NCBI GenBank assembly: GCA_937894565.1
Contig: CALBHK010000315.1
Span: forward strand, 1 to 8,381
DNA: 8,381 nt
Source: an uncultured Chlamydiae bacterium
Lineage (GTDB): Bacteria > Chlamydiota > Chlamydiia > Chlamydiales > CALBHK01
Reading direction: 5' to 3'
Below the pieces are notes generated by a model. That model searched no databases. It was given only the letters and a program-made list of their open reading frames with translations, and was not told the DNA's origin. Shown piece by piece: positions 1 to 6,333 of this stretch. The translations under genes and the position numbers were made by a program. The first letter of the stretch is position 1. Each line of letters starts with the position of its first letter.

Positions 1-664
1 TCCTAAGATGAAGCGTTATATTTTTGAAGAGCGTAACGGACTTTACATTATTGATCTGGCTAAAACAATGCAACAGATCCGCGATGCGATCGAAGTTGTG
101 ACCGAAGTTGTTTCCAGAGGTAAGTCTGTTCTGTTTGTAGGAACTAAAAAACAAGCAAAGGAAGCTGTAAAACAAGTGGCTGAAGAAGCTGGTGAGTTTT
201 ACGTGTGCGAGCGTTGGTTGGGTGGTTTGATGACCAACCTGGTGACTATCCGCGCTTCTGTTGCTAAATTAGAGAAATTTGAAAAAATCCTCGCCTCTCC
301 TGAGTTAACTAAAGATCTGAAGAAGAAAGAGATTGTGATGATGTCACGCGATTTAGAAAAATTAGAGCGCAACTTGTCTGGTGTACGTTCTATGCGCAGA
401 GCCCCAGGTCTTGTAGTGGTTGTCGATCCAGGAAAAGAGCATATTGCTGTTGCTGAAGCTAATAAATTGGGAATCCCTGTAATGGCTTTAGTCGATACTA
501 ATTGCGATCCAGATCCTATTCAACATGTGATTGCTTGTAATGATGATGCGCTTAAGAGTATTAAATTAATTTTAGATGCTATTGGCGGAGCCATTATTGA
601 GACTAAGAACAAATCACATATGGGCGCTATGAAAGGGGACGTTGAAACGAGCAAAAAGAGTTAA
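1..664 (+). CDS. rpsB: 30S ribosomal protein S2 (5' end outside window)
   Basis: Structural protein of the small ribosomal subunit, needed for S1 binding and translation initiation. The reading frame is already open at the window edge: codons at 2-7 read Pro-Lys before the first Met at 8, and the trailing T at position 1 would fit Asn, matching the NPKM motif near residue 25 of E. coli S2. About 25 N-terminal residues are therefore missing, and the Met at position 8 is internal, not the start. Family motifs visible include ILFVGTK-like VLFVGTKKQA, the RWLGGLMTN block, SRDLEKLERNLSG, and GIPVMALVDTNCDPD near the C-terminus. The C-terminal tail is short and Lys-rich. It is followed 16 nt later by tsf, the almost universal bacterial order. 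No frameshift is seen. Confidence 0.97.
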   Translation, partial: PKMKRYIFEERNGLYIIDLAKTMQQIRDAIEVVTEVVSRGKSVLFVGTKKQAKEAVKQVAEEAGEFYVCERWLGGLMTNLVTIRASVAKLEKFEKILASPELTKDLKKKEIVMMSRDLEKLERNLSGVRSMRRAPGLVVVVDPGKEHIAVAEANKLGIPVMALVDTNCDPDPIQHVIACNDDALKSIKLILDAIGGAIIETKNKSHMGAMKGDVETSKKS

Positions 665-680
665 GAAGTAGGAGACAAAG

Positions 681-1529
681 ATGGCAAATATAACAATGGA
701 CATGATTAAAGATCTGCGCCACAAAACAGGCGTGGGAATTAATAAATGCAAAGAGGCATTAGAGGAATCTGGTGGCGATATTGATAAGGCCGTTAAAATC
801 CTACGTGAAAAAGGACTTGCCACTGCAGCAAAGAAAGAGGGACGCGAAGCTAAAGAAGGAATGATTGTCATTGCAGAAGATAGCCATGGCGTTGCGATTG
901 TCGAAGTGAATGCAGAGACAGATTTTGTAGTTAAAAACGAGCGTTTTCAACATTTTGCTCATGAAATAGCCCAAGAGGTCCTTAAGACAAGTCCAGTTAA
1001 TCTTGAAAATTTTATGCAGCAAAAGTCATCCAAAGATCATTCTATAACAATAGATGAAATGCGTGGCAGTGTGATTAATGCGATTGGAGAGAATATTCAA
1101 ATATCTCGCATGAAGTTGATCCCTAAAAAATCAGGAATGAGTGTGGGTTGTTATTCTCACCAAGGTGGACGCATTGTCACAGTGGTAGAAATTTCTGGCG
1201 ATCAAAATCACCAAGATTTAGCTAAAATGATTGCTATGCATGTGGCTGCAGCTAAACCGGATTATTTAAAGCCGGAAGATGTGCCAGCACATATCCTGGA
1301 TCAAGAAAAAGAGATTGCTAAAGCTCAAATGATTGGTAAGCCAGCCGAGATGGTGGATAAGATTGTGAATGGTAAAATTTCTAAATTTTACGATGAGGTC
1401 TGCCTCATTAAGCAAAAATACATTGCTGATGAGAGCTTTACTATCGAGAAATTGGTAGCTAAAGAAAATTCAAGCTTAAAAGTAACTGGATTTACTTGCT
1501 GGCAAGTAGGACAGCACGCTATTTCATAA
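681..1529 (+). CDS. tsf: Elongation factor Ts (EF-Ts)
   Basis: Guanine-nucleotide exchange factor that regenerates EF-Tu-GTP from EF-Tu-GDP in the cytoplasm. The product has 282 residues, essentially the length of the E. coli protein (283). The N-terminal UBA-like domain (about residues 1-45) contains DLRHKTGVGINKCKEAL. The core carries the EF-Tu contact motif ETDFVVKNERF, with Asp81-Phe82 corresponding to the residues that displace Mg2+ from EF-Tu. A second core half follows (HVAAAKPDYL near 187-196), then a coiled-coil-like segment (about 210-260). The start is supported by AGGAG at 670-674, six bases before the ATG. It is co-transcribed with rpsB (16-nt gap) and ends just before a strong terminator, so tsf is probably the last gene of its transcript. 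Confidence 0.98.
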   Translation: MANITMDMIKDLRHKTGVGINKCKEALEESGGDIDKAVKILREKGLATAAKKEGREAKEGMIVIAEDSHGVAIVEVNAETDFVVKNERFQHFAHEIAQEVLKTSPVNLENFMQQKSSKDHSITIDEMRGSVINAIGENIQISRMKLIPKKSGMSVGCYSHQGGRIVTVVEISGDQNHQDLAKMIAMHVAAAKPDYLKPEDVPAHILDQEKEIAKAQMIGKPAEMVDKIVNGKISKFYDEVCLIKQKYIADESFTIEKLVAKENSSLKVTGFTCWQVGQHAIS

Positions 1530-1537
1530 ATTGCAGT

Positions 1538-1590
1538 AAAAAAACGCCCGTATTCTTAAAGCTATGCTTTTAGAATACGGGCGTTTTTTT
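1538..1590 (+). terminator. Bidirectional Rho-independent terminator after tsf
   Basis: A 25-nt left arm (1538-1562) pairs with a 25-nt right arm (1566-1590) around a 3-nt TAT loop, with one internal T-T mismatch. The core is CGCCCGTATTCT against AGAATACGGGCG. Seven A's precede the stem and seven T's follow it, so it reads as a terminator on either strand. It starts eight bases after the tsf stop codon. It should end the rpsB-tsf transcript and also stop leftward transcription from the minus-strand gene further right. That would separate rpsB-tsf from pyrH-frr transcriptionally. Confidence 0.87.
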
Positions 1591-1663
1591 ATGTCTTATC
1601 GCATTTGAAAATGTTATGTGTATCCTATGATTTACCTGATACGGATGCCCAATGTTATTTAAT

Positions 1664-1906
1664 TTAAGGTTTCTTATGTCGTCCTTACAGGACTCTTCTG
1701 TTTTGTTTAATCCTTCCCAGGCCTTGTGTCTCGCTTCGCTCGCACTACGACCTGGGCTGTAACATTTCGTGCCGTTGGCACTCTCAGGCAGGTTCCTAAG
1801 GTCCAAAGGACCGAAATGTTACAGCCCAGGTCCCAGCGTAGCGGAGGCCTGGGTAAGATGGGCAAAACATGGGAGTCCTCTAAGGACGACATAAAAAATT
1901 CCTTAA
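1664..1906. mobile_element. 243-bp nested inverted repeat, MITE-like element
   Basis: The interval folds on itself in nested layers. TTAAGG (1664-1669) pairs with CCTTAA (1901-1906). A 22-bp arm at 1674-1695 (beginning TTATGTCGTCC) pairs with 1873-1894 with one mismatch. TGTTTTG (1699-1705) pairs with CAAAACA (1863-1869). A 15-bp arm at 1710-1724 pairs with 1845-1859 with two mismatches. A perfect 21-bp arm at 1749-1769 pairs with 1812-1832. The apex holds two small hairpins, TGCC-GTT-GGCA (1770-1780) and GGTCC-AAA-GGACC (1800-1812). No transposase is encoded. Size, terminal symmetry and position in a disrupted housekeeping intergenic region suggest a non-autonomous mobile element or a REP/BIME-type composite; a structured RNA is the alternative. 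No clear target-site duplication was found. Short ORFs crossing it on both strands look like by-products of the symmetry. Confidence 0.65.
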
Positions 1907-1955
1907 GTTGACGACATTGTGAATGTAGCTGTCTATCCTGTTCTCATGTTTGTGT

Positions 1956-2293
1956 TTATATCTTGCTCAGCTGATCGGAGTTGGGACTCACGATTTTAAA
2001 TACAAGCTGAAATAAATGAGAATTGGATTTCAAAAAACAATAGGTATCAGCCGGGGAAGAGGCTTTGGCATCTAAATTCATTTCAATCAACTCACTTAAA
2101 TCTTTTTTATGTTGATTGACAATTTTTTTTGACCATTCGCTTAAATCTTTACCCTTTGTTTTTGAACAAGTTAAATTTGGAAATTCAATAGGTGTTGTTA
2201 GTTTCTTATTCAGTGTATTAATCACATCTTTCGCTTCTATAGCCTGAAATAAGAAAACAATAAGAGTAGAGCAGTGAAAATACCTAGGGCCAT
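1956..2293 (-). pseudogene. Possible frameshifted small secreted protein, family unknown
   Basis: On the minus strand an 89-codon frame runs from a GTG at 2225-2223 to TAA at 1958-1956. It is Lys/Ser-rich and contains DLSEWSKKIVNQHKKDLSEL. The frame stays open further upstream, without a usual start codon, through a hydrophobic stretch (TLIVFLFQAIEAKD). In the adjacent frame an ATG at 2293-2291 begins MALGIFTALLLLFSYF, a good signal-peptide-like segment, and hits a stop at 2239-2237. Restoring one base near 2245-2255 would join the two into a protein of about 112 residues with a leader ending near YFQA. I infer a one-base deletion (or sequencing error) in a secreted-protein gene. Alternatively the GTG start is real and the product is cytoplasmic. 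No Shine-Dalgarno is obvious for either start. I do not recognise the family. It is divergent from pyrH. Confidence 0.4.
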
Positions 2294-2343
2294 TACGATC
2301 AAAAGGGGGCTTTTGTGCTTGCTCTAAGAATGCCTCTTCGGCT

Positions 2344-3078
2344 ATGATTTACTTAATGAAGCACACCCCCCCCTATAAACGTATTTTGCTTAAACTTTCA
2401 GGCGAACTGATGAAAGGAGAGCTTGCAAGCGGCATTGAGGCAACAGCTGCTAAAGAGCTTGCGTTAGCATTAAAAACTCTTTTAGAAACAGGCACTCAAG
2501 TGGGTTTAGTTTTAGGGGGAGGGAACATCTTTCGCGGCGTTCAGGGGAATGCTTTGGGAATGGACCGTGCGCGCGCTGATCAGATGGGCATGTTAGCAAC
2601 GCTTATGAATGGCATTGCCCTAGAAGAGGCTTGTTTGGCAGTTGGTTGTCCCTCTCTTTTAATGAGCGCTTTAGAATGCCCTCGTGTGGCGGAGAGCTTT
2701 CAGCTCAGAAAGGCTCGAAACGCTTTGGATGAAGGGCTTTTGGTTATTTTTGTAGGAGGAACGGGAAATCCCTTTTTTACCACTGATACGGGAGCCGCTT
2801 TGCGTGCGAGCGAAATAGGGGCGCAAGTATTGATAAAGGGAACAAAAGTGGATGGAGTCTATGCAGCCGATCCTAAAATCCATCCGGATGCTCAATTTTA
2901 TGCAAATCTTTCTTATGAGCAGGTGCTTTCTCAGCGTTTAGAGATCATGGACTCTACAGCCATTGCTTTATGTAGGCAAAATAAAATTCCCGTATACGTA
3001 TTTAATATGAAATATATCACGCAAAAAGAGATCAGCAAGCTTTTGACTTTAGAATGCGGCGGGTCATTAATTAAATAA
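2344..3078 (+). CDS. pyrH: Uridylate (UMP) kinase
   Basis: Cytosolic hexameric kinase of the amino-acid-kinase fold; it phosphorylates UMP to UDP with ATP in pyrimidine biosynthesis. The 244 residues match the family length (E. coli 241). Visible motifs in order are the N-terminal Lys-bearing KRILLKLSGELMKG (12-25), the phosphate-binding GGGNIFRG (58-65), the UMP-binding stretch DRARADQMGMLATLMNG (74-90), GTGNPFFTTDTGAALRA (139-155), and KGTKVDGVYAADPK (165-178). The start is uncertain: ATG at 2344 (MIYLM...) and ATG at 2356 (MKHTPPYKR...) are both possible, and neither has a clear Shine-Dalgarno. A run of eight C's (2366-2373) sits in codons 8-10. It lies downstream of a terminator and an inserted element, so it needs its own promoter, which I could not identify. 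frr follows after 19 nt. Confidence 0.97.
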   Translation: MIYLMKHTPPYKRILLKLSGELMKGELASGIEATAAKELALALKTLLETGTQVGLVLGGGNIFRGVQGNALGMDRARADQMGMLATLMNGIALEEACLAVGCPSLLMSALECPRVAESFQLRKARNALDEGLLVIFVGGTGNPFFTTDTGAALRASEIGAQVLIKGTKVDGVYAADPKIHPDAQFYANLSYEQVLSQRLEIMDSTAIALCRQNKIPVYVFNMKYITQKEISKLLTLECGGSLIK

Positions 3079-3097
3079 GAAATAGGAGAGACAAGTT

Positions 3098-3649
3098 ATG
3101 TCTATTTTAGATGATTCAAAAAAGAAGATGAGCGACTGTGTGGCTCACTTTCAAAAAGAACTGACAGCCATTCGTACAGGCCGTGCCAACACTGCTTTAT
3201 TGGATAGTGTGACAGTAGATATGTATGGCACAAAAATGCATTTAACCCAATTAGCTAACGTAACAATTCCTGAATCGCGTCAGCTTTTAATTCGTCCTTT
3301 CGATAAGACATCTACTCAATTGATAGGAAAGGCGCTTAAAGAGGCAAATTTAGGGCTTTCTATTGTGGAAGATGCCGATCAAGTCCGCGTCTCTATTCCG
3401 GAAATGAACCAGGAAGTGCGTCAAAAGATGATTAAAGTGATTGGTTCAAAATTAGAAGAGGCAAAAATTAGCGTACGTAATATCCGCAGGGATGCTAACG
3501 ATTTGGCGAAAAAGAAGAAAAAAGCCGCAGAGATGACTGAGGATGAAGAAAAATCTATTGAAAAGCATATTCAGGAATTTACAGACCGTTTTTGTAAAGA
3601 GATGGATGTCTTGGCAGCGAAGAAAGAAAAAGATATCATGACGATATAA
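3098..3649 (+). CDS. frr: Ribosome recycling factor
   Basis: Works with EF-G to split the post-termination ribosome in the cytoplasm. The product has 183 residues (E. coli 185). The two-domain family pattern is clear. Helix 1 carries KELTAIRTGRANTALLDSV (20-38), the hinge and beta-domain span about 31-104 with YGTKMHLTQLANVTIPESRQLLIRPFD, and the long C-terminal helices begin EEAKISVRNIRRDAND (120-135), including the conserved Arg cluster. Most bacteria have a proline-rich PPLTEERR segment where this protein has SIPEMNQEVRQK (99-110). I recall IPEM from chlamydial homologues, which would support the lineage call. The start is fixed by AGGAGAG at 3084-3090, seven bases before the ATG. It is an operon with pyrH. 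Confidence 0.97.
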   Translation: MSILDDSKKKMSDCVAHFQKELTAIRTGRANTALLDSVTVDMYGTKMHLTQLANVTIPESRQLLIRPFDKTSTQLIGKALKEANLGLSIVEDADQVRVSIPEMNQEVRQKMIKVIGSKLEEAKISVRNIRRDANDLAKKKKKAAEMTEDEEKSIEKHIQEFTDRFCKEMDVLAAKKEKDIMTI

Positions 3650-3809
3650 TTTTTAGTAAGGAAGTGTGTATGAATAAATTAAATGTTTGGACTCGCCAAA
3701 GCCACGGGGTTGAATCGATCGGAAACGACCCTGTATTATTAATACAGGGTCGTTTCCGATCGTTCAACCGCGAGAGCTTTCGCGATGCCCAAACGTTTAA
3801 TTTATTCAT
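3636..3809 (-). CDS. 57-codon ORF spanning the palindrome, minus strand
   Basis: This is the mirror image of the plus-strand ORF. An ATG at 3809-3807 follows AGGAAG (complement of 3815-3820) at five bases. The frame reads MNKLNVWASRKLSRLNDRK at its start, passes through QTFNLFIHTS at residues 41-50, and continues LLKIISS past the palindrome edge into the 3' end of frr before TGA at 3638-3636. The first seven residues and residues 41-50 are identical to the plus-strand product because the arms are mirrored in phase; the middles differ. The middle is Arg/Lys-rich. At most one of the two strands is likely to be translated, possibly neither. Confidence 0.2.
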   Translation of the reverse strand: MNKLNVWASRKLSRLNDRKRPCINNTGSFPIDSTPWLWRVQTFNLFIHTSLLKIISS

Positions 3810-3820
3810 ACACACTTCCT
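3659..3820. repeat. 162-bp near-perfect palindrome between frr and sufD
   Basis: The outer arms are 32 bp each (3659-3690 and 3789-3820, AGGAAGTGTGTATG... against ...CATACACACTTCCT) with one mismatch. The inner arms are 22 bp each and perfect (3717-3738 and 3740-3761) around a single T. Between them, GGTTGAA (3708-3714) pairs with TTCAACC (3763-3769), C3716 pairs with G3762, and T3715 bulges. TCGCCAAAGC (3693-3702) pairs with GCTTTCGCGA (3776-3785) with one mismatch. The strand could extrude a cruciform, and any transcript would form a hairpin about 80 bp long, a likely RNase III substrate. No T-run follows, so it is not a standard terminator. It fits a palindromic mobile element, comparable in concept to Rickettsia palindromic elements; no target duplication was seen. 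It begins nine bases after the frr stop and ends 15 bases before sufD. Confidence 0.92.
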
Positions 3821-3822
3821 AA
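3670..3822 (+). CDS. 50-codon ORF spanning the palindrome, plus strand
   Basis: An ATG at 3670 is preceded by AAGGAAG (3658-3664) at five bases, a good ribosome-binding site. The frame encodes 50 residues, beginning MNKLNVWTRQSHG and ending QTFNLFIHTS, with TAA at 3820-3822. It covers almost exactly the palindrome and ends 13 bases before sufD. I recognise no domain; there is no signal peptide or membrane segment. It may be a true small protein of a selfish palindromic element, a leader peptide upstream of sufDS, or an accident of a symmetric sequence without stops. The good ribosome-binding site and the fit of ORF to element argue for coding; the small size and hairpin-forming mRNA argue against it. 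Confidence 0.28.
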   Translation: MNKLNVWTRQSHGVESIGNDPVLLIQGRFRSFNRESFRDAQTFNLFIHTS

Positions 3823-3835
3823 ATAGGTTATAAAA

Positions 3836-5149
3836 ATGTCTCTTACTGATACACGTGAAAACTTTCATGCTCTTTTAAAAACCTTCTTCTCACAACGCTC
3901 CTCTGACTCTTACCCTCAAGAGAGATTAAAGGCCTGGAAACAATTTGTTACACTTTCCCTTCCCACACGCCATAGCGATCCTTTCAATTATGTCCAACTG
4001 CGCCGACTCTATCAAAACGATTATGAACTTAGTTTATCTTCATCATTGCCTCAACAATACGAACAATTCATTTTACCTGAATCCCCAGACTCCGTTTTTA
4101 TTTTTATCAATGGCCACTTTGTAGGCGAAAAACGGGATGCAATAGATAAACGCATAGTCGCTCTGCCTCTTTCAAAAGCAGCTAAAGACTATCAGATGCT
4201 TTTAACTCAAAGATGGAACAAAGAATGCAAACGCCAAGATAACCCATTTCAAGCCAACCCTTTTCACGCTTTAAATTTAAGCCTGCACGCAGAAGGGTTA
4301 TTTCTCTACCTTCCTCCTAACACTATTCAGGAAGCGCCTATCCAAATTCTACATCTGCTCACTAAAGAATCTTCCTTAAATTTTTCCCGATTGCATCTTT
4401 TTGCAGGCCATCATGCGCAAGCAACAATCGCCCTCACAACGGTTGCACTCAATGCCGAAAAAAGCGGCCACTTCTTAGTTTCCGATTTTCAACTTGAAGA
4501 AGGGGCCTATGTCAATGTCGTGCAGACCACGCAAAACATCCCCGAAAGCAGTTGCCATTTTGAATCTTTGCACGGCTCTTTAAAAAAGAATAGCCGTCTT
4601 GAAGTGGTGCATGCTACCAACGGTTGCGCTTGCTGCCGTTTTGATTACTCTATTGAATTAGAGGGAGAAAATAGTGAAGCCTCTTTAAATGGGCTTGCCA
4701 TGGTAGATAAAAACAAAGAAGCGCACACTCATGTGCTGATCGAACACAAAGCCCCCCATTGTAGATCTTTTCAATTTTTTAAAAATGCCCTAACAGATCA
4801 TGCTCAAAGCAGTTTTGAGGGTAAAATCCACGTTCATAAAGAAGCTCAAAAAACGGATGCTTACCAGCTCAACAACAATTTACTACTCTCCCCTCATGCC
4901 CGTGCGCATACCAAACCTAACCTGGACATCTATGCAGACGATGTCAAAGCTTCTCACGGGGCAACGGTTGGTCAATTAAATAGAGAACAGCTCTTCTATT
5001 GCCAAGCGCGCGGCCTACCTGCTCACCAATCAAAAAACTTAATTCTACATGCCTTCTGCATGGAGGTTGCTAATAAAATCCCCATTTCTTCTATCCGAGA
5101 AAAGATTTCCCATCAAGCTTATTCATTTTTACCTGATGCTTCTTCATGA
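3836..5149 (+). CDS. sufD: Fe-S cluster assembly scaffold protein SufD
   Basis: Non-ATPase partner of SufB in the cytosolic SufBC2D scaffold that builds Fe-S clusters. It has 437 residues (E. coli about 423). The N-terminal helical part (1-150) is divergent. The central beta-helix (about 150-370) shows LYLPPNTIQEAPIQILHL, then the family C-terminal signature SHGATVGQLNREQLFYCQARGL (373-394), followed by helices with HAFCMEV (405-411). His374 in that signature corresponds to the His360 reported as important in E. coli SufD. A local Cys cluster, GCACC (263-267), is unusual and could be a metal site, but that is speculation. The Shine-Dalgarno is weak (TAGG, 3824-3827). Its stop overlaps sufS by 4 bp (ATGA), implying translational coupling. 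sufB and sufC are not directly upstream. Confidence 0.93.
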   Translation: MSLTDTRENFHALLKTFFSQRSSDSYPQERLKAWKQFVTLSLPTRHSDPFNYVQLRRLYQNDYELSLSSSLPQQYEQFILPESPDSVFIFINGHFVGEKRDAIDKRIVALPLSKAAKDYQMLLTQRWNKECKRQDNPFQANPFHALNLSLHAEGLFLYLPPNTIQEAPIQILHLLTKESSLNFSRLHLFAGHHAQATIALTTVALNAEKSGHFLVSDFQLEEGAYVNVVQTTQNIPESSCHFESLHGSLKKNSRLEVVHATNGCACCRFDYSIELEGENSEASLNGLAMVDKNKEAHTHVLIEHKAPHCRSFQFFKNALTDHAQSSFEGKIHVHKEAQKTDAYQLNNNLLLSPHARAHTKPNLDIYADDVKASHGATVGQLNREQLFYCQARGLPAHQSKNLILHAFCMEVANKIPISSIREKISHQAYSFLPDASS

Positions 5150-6333
5150 AAAAAGACTTTCCTATTTTTCAACACAAAAAGCCTCTTATTTACCTGGATA
5201 ACGCCGCCACAACACATAAACCTCAAGTGGTTATTGATGCCATTTGCAATTTTTATTCACACCACTATGGCACTGTTCATCGCGCTCTTTATAGCCTGTC
5301 TACAGAAGCAACTCTTCTTTACAACCAATCAAGACAATCGGTTCAAAATTTTATAAACGCCAAACAGGCAGAAGAAATTATTTTCACAAAAGGCACAACA
5401 GATTCTATTAATCTTGTTGCTAAAAGTTTTGCCAAAAGTTTTTTAAAACCCGGTGATGAAATTCTCATTTCTGAAATTGAACATCATTCCAATATTGTCC
5501 CTTGGCAGATGGTCTGCGAACAATATGGAACCCATTTAAAATGGATTCCTGTCGACGATCAAGGGGATCTTTGTTTAGAATCACTAGATCACTTAGTAAC
5601 TCATAAAACTAAACTTCTCTCCATTGCTCATGTTTCCAACACACTTGGAACCATCCATCCCATCCAAACTCTTATTCAAGCCGCCCATGCCAAAGGAGCT
5701 AAAGTTCTTATCGATGGGGCGCAAGCGGCTGCGCACCAAAGCATTGATGTGCAAGCGCTTGATGCTGATTTTTATGCCTTTTCCGGACATAAATTATACG
5801 GACCCACAGGTATTGGTATCTTATATGGAAAAACGACTCTTCTGGAAGGGATGGAGCCAATAACTGGTGGCGGCGATATGATTGAAAAGGTAGATTTAAC
5901 AAAAAGTAGCTATGCTAAGCCCCCTCTTAAATTTGAAGCAGGCACCCCGCCTATTGCTCAAGCCATAGGACTACAAGCTGCTATCCACTATCTTTCCAAA
6001 GTAGGCATACACCAAATTCAATCCCATGAAGCCCGCTTGTTATTATATGCAACAGAGCAGCTCCAAACCATTCCCGGCATGCGTTTAATTGGAACAAGTG
6101 ATCATAAAGCAGGCATTATTTCGTTCACTATTAAAGGCAAACATCCTCTTGATATGGTGACATTATTAGATTTTGAAGGCATCTGCGTGCGCTCCGGACA
6201 TCACTGTTCTCAACCGACTATGAAAAGATTTAAGATAGATTCTACTCTTCGCCTCTCATTGGGTCTATATAATACGTTAGAAGACATTGATATGTGTATC
6301 GCAGCCTTAAAACGCATAATCACAAAAATTTGA
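5146..6333 (+). CDS. sufS: Cysteine desulfurase SufS (class-V aminotransferase fold)
   Basis: PLP enzyme that removes sulfur from L-cysteine as an enzyme-bound persulfide for Fe-S cluster assembly, giving alanine. It has 395 residues, usual for SufS/CsdA-type group II enzymes (about 400-406). Visible sites are the N-terminal YLDNAATTHKP (16-26), EHHSNIVPW (112-120) with the PLP-stacking His, VLIDGAQAAAHQ (187-198) with Asp190 and Gln193, and the Schiff-base lysine Lys216 in FSGHKLYGPTGIG. Catalytic Cys354 is in CVRSGHHCSQP, and Arg369 in LRLSLGLYNT is the likely substrate-carboxylate binder. The RSGHHC motif without the long loop of IscS/NifS favours SufS. It starts inside the last codons of sufD. 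No sufE or sufU follows; the next gene is unrelated. Confidence 0.95.
   Translation: MKKDFPIFQHKKPLIYLDNAATTHKPQVVIDAICNFYSHHYGTVHRALYSLSTEATLLYNQSRQSVQNFINAKQAEEIIFTKGTTDSINLVAKSFAKSFLKPGDEILISEIEHHSNIVPWQMVCEQYGTHLKWIPVDDQGDLCLESLDHLVTHKTKLLSIAHVSNTLGTIHPIQTLIQAAHAKGAKVLIDGAQAAAHQSIDVQALDADFYAFSGHKLYGPTGIGILYGKTTLLEGMEPITGGGDMIEKVDLTKSSYAKPPLKFEAGTPPIAQAIGLQAAIHYLSKVGIHQIQSHEARLLLYATEQLQTIPGMRLIGTSDHKAGIISFTIKGKHPLDMVTLLDFEGICVRSGHHCSQPTMKRFKIDSTLRLSLGLYNTLEDIDMCIAALKRIITKI

Noticed and set aside
8..10. Met at position 8 as the rpsB start.
   Set aside because: The frame is open upstream with Pro-Lys matching the conserved NPKM motif, so this Met is internal and the gene is cut by the window edge.
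1570..1911. Overlapping ORFs on both strands across the MITE-like element (minus 1570-1806, plus 1726-1911, minus 1707-1892).
   Set aside because: They follow the inverted-repeat symmetry, begin or end inside the terminator or repeat arms, lack ribosome-binding sites, and have low-complexity composition without recognisable domains.
2116..2146. Perfect TTGACA (2116-2121) as a -35 box for pyrH.
   Set aside because: No adequate -10 hexamer at 16-18 bp; the nearest candidate is 19 bp away and weak, and the site lies inside the minus-strand gene body.
2330..2347. Five-codon leader (ATG at 2330 to TGA at 2345-2347) overlapping the pyrH start.
   Set aside because: Too short to judge, no ribosome-binding site, and explained by chance; it is only noted because the overlap is ATGA.
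3659..3820. Palindrome as a conventional intrinsic terminator for frr.
   Set aside because: No T-run follows either arm and the stem is far longer than usual terminators.
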